The notes below the pieces were generated by a model. That model ran no database searches, was not told where the DNA came from, and saw only the letters and a program-made list of their open reading frames with translations. From the NCBI GenBank assembly GCA_028718905.1, contig JAQUKV010000001.1, positions 96,429 to 160,428 of the forward strand: DNA of 64,000 nucleotides, written 5' to 3'. Every line of letters begins with the position of its first letter. The first letter of the stretch is position 1. The position numbers and the translations under genes are program-made. Source of the stretch: Candidatus Peribacteraceae bacterium. GTDB lineage: Bacteria; Patescibacteriota; Gracilibacteria; Peribacterales; Peribacteraceae. Below, piece by piece: positions 23,680-31,703 of the stretch.

Positions 23680-23964
23680 CTACTTTTCTTCGCGAATATC
23701 GGTGATGCCGCTTGCCGCGCAGACTTTTCTGCAGGCCGCGCAGAAGCCATTCATGAGGTGTGTTTCGATGCTCCGGCAGTTCGAGTTTCTCTGCAAGTGC
23801 CCGTCGAGCATTTGCTGCCGGATCCCTTTGTCGGATGCAAAAACGAGCATGACATCATCCGCTCCTTTCGTTGCCGTTGCGATGCTGACACGTACGCCAT
23901 CCGGCGGTTGGCCAGAAAAGTTACAATAAGCTTGGGAATTGAATTTGCAGACCTCTTTTTCCAT
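23680..23964 (-). CDS. Small Cys-containing hypothetical protein (94 residues)
   Basis: Starts MEKEVCKFNSQAYCNF. Further cysteines lie in NSNCRSIETHLMNGFCAACRKVC, giving a Cys-X2-Cys-X3-Cys arrangement near the C-terminus. It could bind metal. It lies directly upstream of the 160-residue conserved hypothetical. Family unknown to me. Confidence 0.55.
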   Translation of the reverse strand: MEKEVCKFNSQAYCNFSGQPPDGVRVSIATATKGADDVMLVFASDKGIRQQMLDGHLQRNSNCRSIETHLMNGFCAACRKVCAASGITDIREEK

Positions 23965-24000
23965 AAGGTTAGGGGAGAGGAAAGGATGGGAGTGTACACC

Positions 24001-24330
24001 TCGGATTGGGAGGGCAAGGGGAGATTCTGTTTTTTTGATGTATGTGTTTCTCCCCCACCCCTCGCCCCTCCCCCGGAGGGGGAGGGGAACTTTATGTGTC
24101 GCACCCTTCCCCCACCGGGGGAAGGGTTGGGGATGGGGGAGAACAAAGACAAAACACGCACATTCCCCCTCTCTCTGGAGAGGGGGGTAGGGGGGAGAGG
24201 TTGAGTGAAAAAAAGCAGCGCCTTCCCCTTCACCCCCCGCCTGCCCGTCCGAAGCCCGAAGGGCGAAGGCGGGTGGCGGCGGTGCCTGCCATGTTTTGTT
24301 GGTTGTTTGTTTTGTTAAGAGTACTACAGT
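24001..24330. repeat. Cluster of GC-rich palindromes and a GT-rich tail
   Basis: The 372-bp gap 23965-24336 has no gene. It holds hairpins CCCCTCCCCC/GGGGGAGGGG (24065-24087), CCCTTCCCCC/GGGGGAAGGG (24104-24126) and CCTCTC/GAGAGG runs (24165-24200). A CGCCTGCCC...GGGCGAAGGCGGG palindrome (about 24238-24275) and a GT-rich tract (24295-24320) follow. Several are the same families found inside ORFs elsewhere. Confidence 0.65.
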
Positions 24331-24336
24331 TTCAAT

Positions 24337-24888
24337 ATGCTTCAGTTGTTTACTCTTCCAGTTGTTGCTTTTATTCTTGCATTGTTTTGGGGGTTCCTAC
24401 TTCGATTTAAATTAATTTCAAATGAACAGATCATTACGTTTATTAATCAGCTAATTTCTATTTTTGTATCTGTTAGTCTGGGCTTTGCCGTTTATTTATA
24501 TCAGCAAAGTCTAATTACAGATAATCAGGCAAGCGCACTCAAATCAGCAGTCATTGAAGAAACTAAAATAATAATGGAAGCAGCGACTGGTGCAGTTAAA
24601 CACATTGCCGCATGTAATCCTAATCATGCAGTACTTCCGCTTTTTCCGCATGCGAATATTGAACGTGCTGCAACATCAGACTTTTTTGCTCCAGGGATTA
24701 TTCGGCTGTCTCTTTATCTCAATAGTCACATTGAGGAACACAATAGGTGGGTCTCAAATGCAGACAATAATATTTCTTTGGGTCCGACAAATCTTGAGGC
24801 AATAGATTTAAATATCTATACATATGCAGATTTCTTGCAAGAGTGTTTGCTTACTGGGACGAGTAAGTACGACAAGGATTGTTATTAG
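24337..24888 (+). CDS. AT-rich hypothetical membrane protein
   Basis: 183 residues. Two N-terminal hydrophobic segments (residues 4-23 and 34-55) are followed by a soluble domain with no recognised motif. Base composition is strikingly AT-rich compared with both flanks, and codons are A/T-ending, so it was probably acquired recently. It lies directly after a repeat cluster and ends about 75 bp before a bidirectional hairpin with T tracts. TACAGT lies 6 nt before the ATG. Confidence 0.75.
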   Translation: MLQLFTLPVVAFILALFWGFLLRFKLISNEQIITFINQLISIFVSVSLGFAVYLYQQSLITDNQASALKSAVIEETKIIMEAATGAVKHIAACNPNHAVLPLFPHANIERAATSDFFAPGIIRLSLYLNSHIEEHNRWVSNADNNISLGPTNLEAIDLNIYTYADFLQECLLTGTSKYDKDCY

Positions 24889-24962
24889 TTACGTATCGGC
24901 GAAGGTTTGGGTCTCGTGGGCCCCAAACCTGGAGCCGCACCTTTGTGAGGGAAGGGTTTTAC

Positions 24963-24992
24963 AAAAAGGGGAACCGTGAGGTGCCCCTTTTT
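24963..24992. terminator. Bidirectional intrinsic terminator (16S rRNA and the gene at 24337)
   Basis: AAAAAGGGG ... CCCCTTTTT forms a stem followed by T runs on both strands. It lies about 140 nt past the 16S 3' end on the minus strand and 75 nt past the plus-strand gene stop. Confidence 0.7.
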
Positions 24993-25031
24993 GAAATCAC
25001 ACCATTGCAGAGTAGAGAAGTCTTCTAGGTA

Positions 25032-25049
25032 GTCCCGCAGAAGCGGGAC
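25032..25049. other. Perfect hairpin in the 16S trailer
   Basis: GTCCCGC-AGAA-GCGGGAC, a 7-bp stem with tetraloop in the transcribed region after the 16S 3' end. It could be a processing signal. Confidence 0.4.
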
Positions 25050-25332
25050 AGGTGCTCTCCTAGGCAATCGAAGGGCATGATGGCTTGATGCTGAGCACAG
25101 CCAGCGCATGCGCCAGAGAAATTCCCTGGTAAGGAAGTGTTCCATCCGCAGGTTCTCCTACGGATACCTTGTTACGACTTACTCCCAATCAGCAGTATCA
25201 CCGTGGTACCCCCCCTTGCGGGTAAAGGTCCTTCAGGTGCTCCTGCCTTTCATGAGTTGACGGGCGGTGAGTACAAGACCCAGGAACGTATTCACCGTAG
25301 CGTTGCTGATCTACGGTTACTAGCGATTCCAG

Positions 25333-25364
<32 letters not shown>

Positions 25365-25731
25365 GACTGAGACCGGTTTTATGAGATTGGCTTACCCTCG
25401 CAGGTTCGCTTCTCTTTGTACCGGCCATTGTAGCATGGGTGTTGCCCCAGGCATAAAGGACACGCTGATCTGACGTCATCCCCACCTTCCTCCGCCTTGG
25501 AGGCGGCAGTCTCCTTTGAAAATGCAACAAAGGATGAGGGTTGCGCTCGTTTGCTGACTTAACAGTACACCTCAAGGCACGAACTGACGACGACCGTGCA
25601 TCGCCTGTCTTCGGGCTCCTTGCGGCACTCCCGCGTTTCCGCGGGATTCCCGAGATGTCAAGCCTGGGTGAGGTTCTCCGCTTATTATCGAATTAAACCC
25701 CATGCTCCACCGCTTGTGTGGGTCCCCGTCT

Positions 25732-25763
<32 letters not shown>

Positions 25764-26265
25764 TCCCAGGCGGCGTGCTTACCGCGTAAGCTAAGGCACT
25801 GGAACAGATTGAAGTTCCAACACCGAGCACGCATCGTTTAGGGCGTGGACTACCCGGGTATCTAATCCGGTTTGCTCCCCACGCTTTCGTCCCTGAGTGT
25901 CAGTACATTCCTAGTATCCTGCCTTCGCTTTTGGCGTTCTATCGTGGATCAACGGATTTTACCCCTACACACGATATTCCAGATGCCTCTGAATGACTCG
26001 ATCTTCTTCGTTTCCGGCACGGATACGGGGTTGGGCCCCGCATTTTGACACCAGACGTGAGAAGACACCTGCGGACCCTTTACGCCCAGTAATTCCGAGT
26101 AACGCTTGCACCTTCTGTCTTACCGCGGCTGCTGGCACAGAATTAGCCGGTGCTTTCTCCTGAGGTACCGTCAAAAATTTCGTCCCTCAGAACAGAAGTT
26201 TACGCCCAAAAGGGTGTCATCCTTCACGCGGTGTCGCTCCGTCAGGCTTTCGCCCATTGCGGAAG

Positions 26266-26305
<40 letters not shown>

Positions 26306-26513
26306 GCAGTTCCATTCTGGCTGGTCGTCCTCTCAGACCAGCTACCCGTCATCGACTTGGTAGGCCGTTACCCCACCAACTATCTGATAGGCCGCAGGCT
26401 CCTCCCGGACCGCAAAAGCTTTACCCTTGCGGGACCATCCGGTATTAGCCCCGCTTTCGCGGGGTTATCCCTGAGTCCGGGGCAGATTCCAACGTGTTAC
26501 GCAGCCGTTTGCC

Positions 26514-26818
26514 GTGCCCCGCTCATTCAATCCAAGCTGTACCGAATTCGTTTCTTCAAATGCGAGAGACTCGTGCCGTATTGCTTGAGCATCTTTTCGC
26601 GCACGATAGTGTCTTTCGCGTTCTTGTATGCCTCAAAGTAAACAATCTCCCAAGGGCCCTTATGGGCCGTCGAAGCATTGAGATTGTTATTGTGCTGCTC
26701 CAGTCGGCGATCAAGATCAGATGTCTGGCCGATGTAAATCCGTTTATTCTGGAGAGATCTGAGTACATAGACGTAATGCATATACACAGAGTATAAATGG
26801 ATGGAATGAGCGGGGCAC
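26514..26818 (-). repeat. Long stem-loop insertion extending 16S helix 6 (V1)
   Basis: Arms 26514-26534 and 26798-26818 are complementary over 21 bp with one mismatch (GTGCCCCGCTCATTC pairs with GAATGAGCGGGGCAC). They enclose a 263-nt loop that contains the GIY-YIG ORF. The geometry resembles intervening sequences cut out by RNase III. Confidence 0.85.
26527..26781 (-). CDS. GIY-YIG nuclease-like protein encoded inside 16S rRNA
   Basis: 84 residues from ATG 26781. It has the single-domain UPF0213/YhbQ-like form of the GIY-YIG fold: YVYVLRSLQNKRIYIGQTSDLDRRLEQHN (variant YVY...YIG with catalytic Arg) and PWEIVYFEAYKNAKDTIVREKMLK with the metal-binding Glu. It is transcribed in the same sense as the rRNA. 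Its stop codon lies inside the inverted-repeat arm. It may be a mobility factor of the insertion (homing-endonuclease-like) or a passenger. Insertions of this general type are known in CPR rRNA genes. Confidence 0.88.
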   Translation of the reverse strand: MHYVYVLRSLQNKRIYIGQTSDLDRRLEQHNNNLNASTAHKGPWEIVYFEAYKNAKDTIVREKMLKQYGTSLSHLKKRIRYSLD

Positions 26819-26885
26819 TCGACTTGCATGTGTTAGGCGCACCGCTAGCGTTCACTCTGAGCCAGGATCAAACTCTTCAAAAAGA

Positions 26886-27245
26886 AGACTTATTGACCTG
26901 GTTGTTCAAAGAAAAACAACTAGTTTCTAAATTGTAATCCATGCATCGTCCCCGGGGACGGGGAGATGATGGTTGATACTTCTCTACTCTGCGATGGTGT
27001 GAATGAGCTGCGCTCATTCACCCTGAGCGAGCCCCGAAGGGGCGAGTCGAAGGGTGAAAGATCCTCTTTCCTCCGTTCCACGGTGGAAACGGCCGCGCCC
27101 TCTCCGGAAGGCGCGAGCCAAATGGGGAGGGCAGGAAGGAAAGATTTCTCCCACCCCGTTATTGGCGGGACAGGAAGCAGGCGCATTGTAGACGGACGCA
27201 ATGATGCGTCAAGGAGTTTTGGCGCTTCGTTGGAAGAATTTGCTT
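26886..27245. other. 16S upstream region and repeats, no gene
   Basis: 360 bp upstream of 16S (minus strand). It probably holds the rRNA promoter in the AT-rich stretch 26890-26945 (TACAAT is a possible -10), but no convincing -35 is seen. Further out are a palindromic repeat (27017-27058), a GAATGAG/CTCATTC hairpin (27001-27019) and a CGCGCC...GGCGCG repeat near 27100. ORFs here look non-coding. Confidence 0.5.
27017..27058. repeat. Palindromic repeat (CACCCTGAGC...GTCGAAGGGTG)
   Basis: Copy of the dispersed family with nested palindrome GCCCCGAAGGGGC, arms TTCACCCT and AGGGTGAA. Confidence 0.75.
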
Positions 27246-28304
27246 TTATGCGATAGTGGTCCACATTCTCCCTTTCGGATCCGCGGGATGACCCTTCCCC
27301 GGTATGCCCTTATACGCAGCCGGATGGAAGATTTGCGCGAAAGGTGGAGGATCGAAGTTCCCGGGGACCAATCCATTCAGGACGAAGAACGCATTCACGC
27401 CGCAGCGGTCCGTCGCGACCAAGGTGTACCCCTTTTCCCGACCCAAGTGTTCGAGTGCGCGCAGGCTGGCGCCCTGGTAGTCGGTGCCGTCCCACCGGAA
27501 TGCGGGATCATAGGGGATCGTCACGCTCGCATCCGGTCCCTTGTTCGCGTTGTATTCCATGATCACCGCGCGCGGATGAAAATGCGTGATCGCTTTCCAC
27601 ACCCAGTAGTCGTTGCCGTCGATGTCGATCGACAGGAGGTCGAATGCCTCCGGCACGCCGTACTTCCGGAAGAGCGGTTCGATGTTCTCGGCTGTGATGA
27701 ATTCTTGATAGACCCCAAGGGAATTTTCTTTTCCACCTTTGTTCGGCGACAAAGGTGGAGCCAAAACGCCGGCGCGCCAATCCCCGCTCCGCCCGGCTCC
27801 GTGCCTCCTCACCGATGCCTCCAAGGCTTCGGCATCGTCTCGTCGGCGTGCACTGCTCTCATGCAGTGCGTAGCCTTCCTCTTCACCCCCCGTGGCGCAC
27901 CACCCCTCCTGTTGGCTGTTGGATGTTTGTTCTTGTATGTGTTTGTTGTTTTGTTTGTGAATGGTCGTCGGCCACTCCCCTCCATCCATCAGGAGGCCGG
28001 TCCATCCTTTATGTTTTAACAGGTAACGGCAATTGCACTGCAGGCCGTCCTCGACGCCGAATTCCACACAGGAGCGGTTTGTCGTTCCGATCTTGGCGAA
28101 GATTGCCGCGATGATTCCATCCTCCCCGTTCTGGGAATATTCCCGTCGCTCGATGAACGGAATACGGCGCTGAAACCGTGAAAGATCGCGGATGGGTTTC
28201 TTCATCCGGCAGAGCCACCGGAGAGTGATCTCGGCATGGAACCAGCCGCGCAGCCAGTCGAAGGACTTCTTGGTCCGTTTACGAAGGCGGGTGATGAGGA
28301 ACAT
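27246..28304 (-). CDS. FkbM-like/DUF-type SAM methyltransferase with an in-frame repeat insertion
   Basis: Product 352 residues from ATG 28304. The SAM-fold region reads YSQNGEDGIIAAIFAKIGTTNRSCVEFGVEDGLQCNCRYLL. After the insertion comes FDLLSIDIDGNDYWVWKAI, the usual acidic post-motif. Residues coded by 27733-27963 (about 77 codons) are low-complexity repeat translation. They split LLMDG from FITAENIEPLFRKYG, which are near-adjacent in relatives as I recall them. Without them the protein is about 275 residues. It probably modifies a surface glycan. Heptad repeats lie just upstream of the start. Confidence 0.75.
   Translation of the reverse strand: MFLITRLRKRTKKSFDWLRGWFHAEITLRWLCRMKKPIRDLSRFQRRIPFIERREYSQNGEDGIIAAIFAKIGTTNRSCVEFGVEDGLQCNCRYLLKHKGWTGLLMDGGEWPTTIHKQNNKHIQEQTSNSQQEGWCATGGEEEGYALHESSARRRDDAEALEASVRRHGAGRSGDWRAGVLAPPLSPNKGGKENSLGVYQEFITAENIEPLFRKYGVPEAFDLLSIDIDGNDYWVWKAITHFHPRAVIMEYNANKGPDASVTIPYDPAFRWDGTDYQGASLRALEHLGREKGYTLVATDRCGVNAFFVLNGLVPGNFDPPPFAQIFHPAAYKGIPGKGHPADPKGRMWTTIA
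27733..27963. repeat. Repeat element inside the FkbM-like ORF
   Basis: Starts with perfect hairpin CCACCTTTGT-TCGGCG-ACAAAGGTGG (27733-27758), then AAAACGC, GC-rich palindromes and a GT-rich tail. The same architecture occurs at 62946-63095. 231 nt is 77 codons, so the frame survives. Confidence 0.7.
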
Positions 28305-28310
28305 GGGAGA

Positions 28311-28338
28311 GCAGTACGCAGTATGCAGTACGCAGTAC
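28311..28338. repeat. Heptanucleotide tandem repeat upstream of two divergent genes
   Basis: GCAGTAC, GCAGTAT, GCAGTAC, GCAGTAC: four 7-bp units starting 6 nt outside the methyltransferase start codon, in the gap shared with the divergent glycosyltransferase. Same array as at 5055-5086. Confidence 0.75.
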
Positions 28339-28404
28339 GGATAGGATAGAAGTTTCTTTACCCTTCCCCTTCCTGCATACTGCTTTCTGCTTCCTGCTAT
28401 TTTC

Positions 28405-29535
28405 ATGCGCGTCTGTGTGCTGACTTCATTTCTGGATGTCTACAAGGGGGGGAACCACCTCCCGCTCTTTGGCGCGTTGCCGGATTGCGAGTTCACCATT
28501 CTCACGAGCAGTGTGCGTCCCCGCAATGCGGTGCTCCCGCCGAATGTGCGCGTTGTGGAGCTGCCGGCGCGGTTGGGTCCGTATTACTACGGCGTTGCTG
28601 ACCGGCGCTTTGCGCGAACGGTGCTGCACACCTATCCGCCCGCGCATGCGTTCTGGAAACAGTTTAATATTCTGCACCTGAACCAGACGCTCCATCCTTC
28701 ACTTCTCACCTTGCGGGAGAGCGGCGTTCATCTGCTCTATGCGGTGCACCATCCGGTGACAGTGGATTTGGGGGCGGCGCTCGGGGAGAGTTCGCCCGTC
28801 GCAGGATTGCTCTGGCGCGCGCGGTATTTTGCTCTGATCCGCTGGCAGCGCAGGATTTGCAGAGAACTGCCGCATATCATGACCGTCTCGCAGACCGTTG
28901 CGTTACGATTGCAGGACGATTACACCTGCGATCCGGCGAAGATTTCCATCGTACCCAACGGTGTGGATGGCACACGCTTCACGCCTGCGTCGGACGATCA
29001 GCCGGAATTTGATCTCATTGCACTCGGCTCTTTTCTCCATCCGCGCAAAGGATTCCGTTACCTCCTGCAGGTGTATCAGGCACTGGCCAGAGAGGGCATC
29101 CGGATCGCCGACGTGGGCAAACGCTCCGGCACACAGCGTGCGCAGCTTGAAACGATCGAAGGCCTGAAGCTTTTCGGTACGGTGAGTGATCAACAGATTG
29201 TGTCTCTCGTTCAGCGCTCTGCCGCTCTTATTTCCACATCGCTCTACGAAGGATTCGGTCTCTCCCTCATTGAGGCGCTGGCGTGCGGCCGGCCGGCGAT
29301 CGCATTTGATGCGGGGGCCGTGCGGGAGGTGCTCTCTCCCATCGATCCGTCGCTCGTCGTACCGCTTCGCGATACCGGCGCGCTCATCGGACGTGTGCGG
29401 GCATTCCTTGCCCGCTCTCCGGCAGAGCGCACAGAACAAGGACGGCGCTACCGGCAGGCTGTTCTGGAGTGCTATTCACTCGCGGTGTCCGCCGATGCAT
29501 TGAGAAAGGTTTATGAACGGTTGTGCGGTGTGTAG
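28405..29535 (+). CDS. Glycosyltransferase family 4 (GT-B)
   Basis: 376 residues starting MRVCVLTSFLDVYKGG. The C-terminal donor-binding half shows ISIVPNGVDGTRFTP, ALGSFLHPRKGFRYLLQ and the GT4 signature STSLYEGFGLSLIEALACGRPAIAFDAGAVREVL with the Glu-X7-Glu element. It transfers a sugar onto a growing glycan at the cytoplasmic membrane face. It is divergent from the FkbM-like gene and followed by an ABC exporter, consistent with glycan assembly and export. Confidence 0.92.
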   Translation: MRVCVLTSFLDVYKGGNHLPLFGALPDCEFTILTSSVRPRNAVLPPNVRVVELPARLGPYYYGVADRRFARTVLHTYPPAHAFWKQFNILHLNQTLHPSLLTLRESGVHLLYAVHHPVTVDLGAALGESSPVAGLLWRARYFALIRWQRRICRELPHIMTVSQTVALRLQDDYTCDPAKISIVPNGVDGTRFTPASDDQPEFDLIALGSFLHPRKGFRYLLQVYQALAREGIRIADVGKRSGTQRAQLETIEGLKLFGTVSDQQIVSLVQRSAALISTSLYEGFGLSLIEALACGRPAIAFDAGAVREVLSPIDPSLVVPLRDTGALIGRVRAFLARSPAERTEQGRRYRQAVLECYSLAVSADALRKVYERLCGV

Positions 29536-29618
29536 CCGGAGCGCATGTACCCCGGCCGGGCATGTTTTCTTCATGACGTTTCTTGTGATCCTGCCGCCCT
29601 TCCGGTAGCGTTAAGCAG

Positions 29619-31433
29619 ATGTCCAAGAGCGAACGCTCGTCTGCGGAGATGATTCTTTTCCTCCTCCGGAGGATTCACATTCACCCGGCATATTTGCTGA
29701 TTCCAGTGACCTTTTCACTGCTCGCCGCCGCGTTTGAGGGGGCGGGCATGGGGTTATTGATTCCCATCCTCAACGGGTTCCTGAACAAGAGCTTTTCGTT
29801 CGCGACAGAGATTCCGATTCTCGGCACCGCCCTCAGTCATCTGCCCGATTCGTTCCTCGCCAATGACCGGCTGATCTTCGTGGTGTTCCTCGGGGGGTTC
29901 ATCGGCGTGTACACGCTCAAGAACACGCTGCGTTTTCTCGCGAACGCTTCGATGGGGTATTTCTCGGAGCGCTCGCTGCACCATCTGCGCAAGGCGCTCT
30001 TCACCAAGTACTTAAGCTTCGGAAAGCTCTTCTTCGACACGACGAACGTGGGTCATCACAGTACGCTCCTCCTGCAGTTCTCGCAGAATGCGCTCTATCC
30101 TCTGGCGTCACTGGACGGATTCGTCGGTGCGCTCTTCTCGCTTTTGGTCTACCTCGTCGTGCTGCTGGGTATTTCGTGGAAGCTCACGCTGGTCGCTCTT
30201 CCGCTCTTCGCTCTGCTGCACTTTGCGATCAAATTCATGATCACGCGGATCAAGCGGCTGTCGCGCTCCATCGCGGCGGAAGGAAGCGCTCTCGGCAAGA
30301 AATCCATCGAGATCCTCTCGACCATTCCTCTGGTAAAGTCCTACCAGACCGAACGTCAGGAACAGGAGCGCTACACGCGCATCAGCGACCAGAAGGCGCA
30401 GCACGATTTCCGCGTCCGTGTCCTGCTCAACACCATTCTGCCCCTGCAGGAAATCATCACCCTCCTCGTGGCGTCGGCGGTGATGGTCGGATCGTTCTAC
30501 GTCTTCGGACGCGAACAGATCGCCTCCGGTCCGGCGCTGCTGGTGTACTTCTACATCATCATCAACGCTTCGGGGAAGTTCGGCACCGTCTCGGGGTTCC
30601 GCGGCGTGATCGCGAACGCGAGCGGGCCGATGGATGCGGTGCTCGAGATCTTTGACGAAGAGGGCAAGTACTTCGTGCGTGGCGGCAGGACGGTATGTAC
30701 GGGGCTCAAAGACACCATCGCTTTCCGCGATCTTTCCTTCAGTTACCTCGCCGAGCGCGAAGTGTTGCACGGCATTTCGTTCACCGTGCAGAGGGGAAAG
30801 ATGACCGCCATCGTCGGGCCGACGGGCGGAGGTAAATCCACATTGATCAGTCTTCTGATGCGGTACTACGACTGTCCGCCGGCGACACTCTTCGTCGACG
30901 GCACCGATATCCGCGACTTCACGCTCGATTCGTACCTGCACCGCGTGGCGCTGGTGAGTCAGGAAACACTCCTGCTTCACGACACGCTGCGTAACAACAT
31001 CACGTACGGTCTCACGGATGTAGCGGAGGAGCGCCTGCAGCAGGTGCTCAAGCGCGCGCGACTGGCGGATTTCATTGCGCAGCTTCCGCAGGGTCTCGAG
31101 ACGCTCATCGGCGATCGCGGTGTGAAGTTGAGTGGTGGTGAGAAGCAGCGGGTTTCCATCGCCCGCGCGCTCCTCAAGGATGCCGAGATCCTCATCTTGG
31201 ACGAGGCGACGAGTTCACTGGACAGTAAAACCGAATCGCTCATTCAGGAGGCGATCGATGATGCCGTGACCGGCCGGACTTCCATCGTGATCGCTCACCG
31301 GTTGAGCACGATCAGGCACGCCGACAAGATCGTCGTGCTGGAGGAGGGGCGCATTGCCGAAGAGGGGGCGCTCGACGATTTGTTGCAGAAGAAGGGCGCA
31401 TTCTTCGCATTGTGGGAACAGCAGAAGTTTTGA
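29619..31433 (+). CDS. ABC exporter (MsbA-like permease-ATPase)
   Basis: 604 residues, half-transporter fusing six membrane helices (about residues 20-310) with an ATPase domain. Walker A is GPTGGGKSTLI, Q-loop VALVSQETLLLHDTLRNNITYG, signature KLSGGEKQRVSIARALL, Walker B ILILDEATSSLDSKTE and switch His IAHRLSTIRHADKI. Placed in the glycan locus, it probably flips a lipid-linked sugar or similar amphiphile. A repeat shared with 55738 begins just after its stop codon. Confidence 0.94.
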   Translation: MSKSERSSAEMILFLLRRIHIHPAYLLIPVTFSLLAAAFEGAGMGLLIPILNGFLNKSFSFATEIPILGTALSHLPDSFLANDRLIFVVFLGGFIGVYTLKNTLRFLANASMGYFSERSLHHLRKALFTKYLSFGKLFFDTTNVGHHSTLLLQFSQNALYPLASLDGFVGALFSLLVYLVVLLGISWKLTLVALPLFALLHFAIKFMITRIKRLSRSIAAEGSALGKKSIEILSTIPLVKSYQTERQEQERYTRISDQKAQHDFRVRVLLNTILPLQEIITLLVASAVMVGSFYVFGREQIASGPALLVYFYIIINASGKFGTVSGFRGVIANASGPMDAVLEIFDEEGKYFVRGGRTVCTGLKDTIAFRDLSFSYLAEREVLHGISFTVQRGKMTAIVGPTGGGKSTLISLLMRYYDCPPATLFVDGTDIRDFTLDSYLHRVALVSQETLLLHDTLRNNITYGLTDVAEERLQQVLKRARLADFIAQLPQGLETLIGDRGVKLSGGEKQRVSIARALLKDAEILILDEATSSLDSKTESLIQEAIDDAVTGRTSIVIAHRLSTIRHADKIVVLEEGRIAEEGALDDLLQKKGAFFALWEQQKF

Positions 31434-31580
31434 TCGTGGGATGGCCACCTACGGTGTCCCTTCCACCCTTCGACAAGCTCAGGGTGCCCTGAGCGATAGT
31501 CGAATGGGCACGGACCCACCCTTCCCTGAGTGGTTACTCCAGCGCGGGAACCCGCGCTTCGCGCATTTTTATCATCCAGT
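31434..31580. repeat. Dispersed repeat after the ABC exporter (copy 1)
   Basis: Begins CGTGGGATGGCCACCTAC right after the stop codon, carries a nested palindrome (CACCCTTCGACAAGCTCAGGGTG, then GCCCTGAGCG...GTCGAATGGGC) and continues ACCCACCCTTCCCTGAG. Copy 2 is at 55740, also just after a stop codon. The remaining gap to 31703 has no gene. Confidence 0.75.
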
Positions 31581-31672
31581 GTCTCCGTCTGTCCGCTACG
31601 GTTTTTGAAGGAGCAAAGACGGATGGCGCGCCATCAGCGGTTCAGTGCTTTCCTTTGGACGAGAGATTTGTT

Positions 31673-31678
31673 ATAATA
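31673..31678 (+). promoter_or_regulatory. AT-rich promoter-like region of the gene at 31704
   Basis: TATAAT within a run TTGTTATAATATAATAAATT, about 25 nt before the ATG. It is the most AT-rich intergenic stretch of the glycan locus. Confidence 0.45.
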
Positions 31679-31703
31679 TAATAAATTGACAATTTAAACA
31701 AAT

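Noticed and set aside
23751..24233. 160-codon minus-strand frame over the repeat cluster
   Set aside because: It consists mainly of translated palindromic repeats and overlaps a more plausible small gene at 23680-23964.
24889..25129. 23S rRNA, 5S or tRNA genes following the 16S
   Set aside because: Only hairpins and a terminator are found in the trailer. No tRNA cloverleaf or 23S start could be recognised here or elsewhere in the window.
26886..27256. ORFs of 96-114 codons upstream of 16S
   Set aside because: They cover palindromic repeats and the rRNA leader and show no protein-like features.
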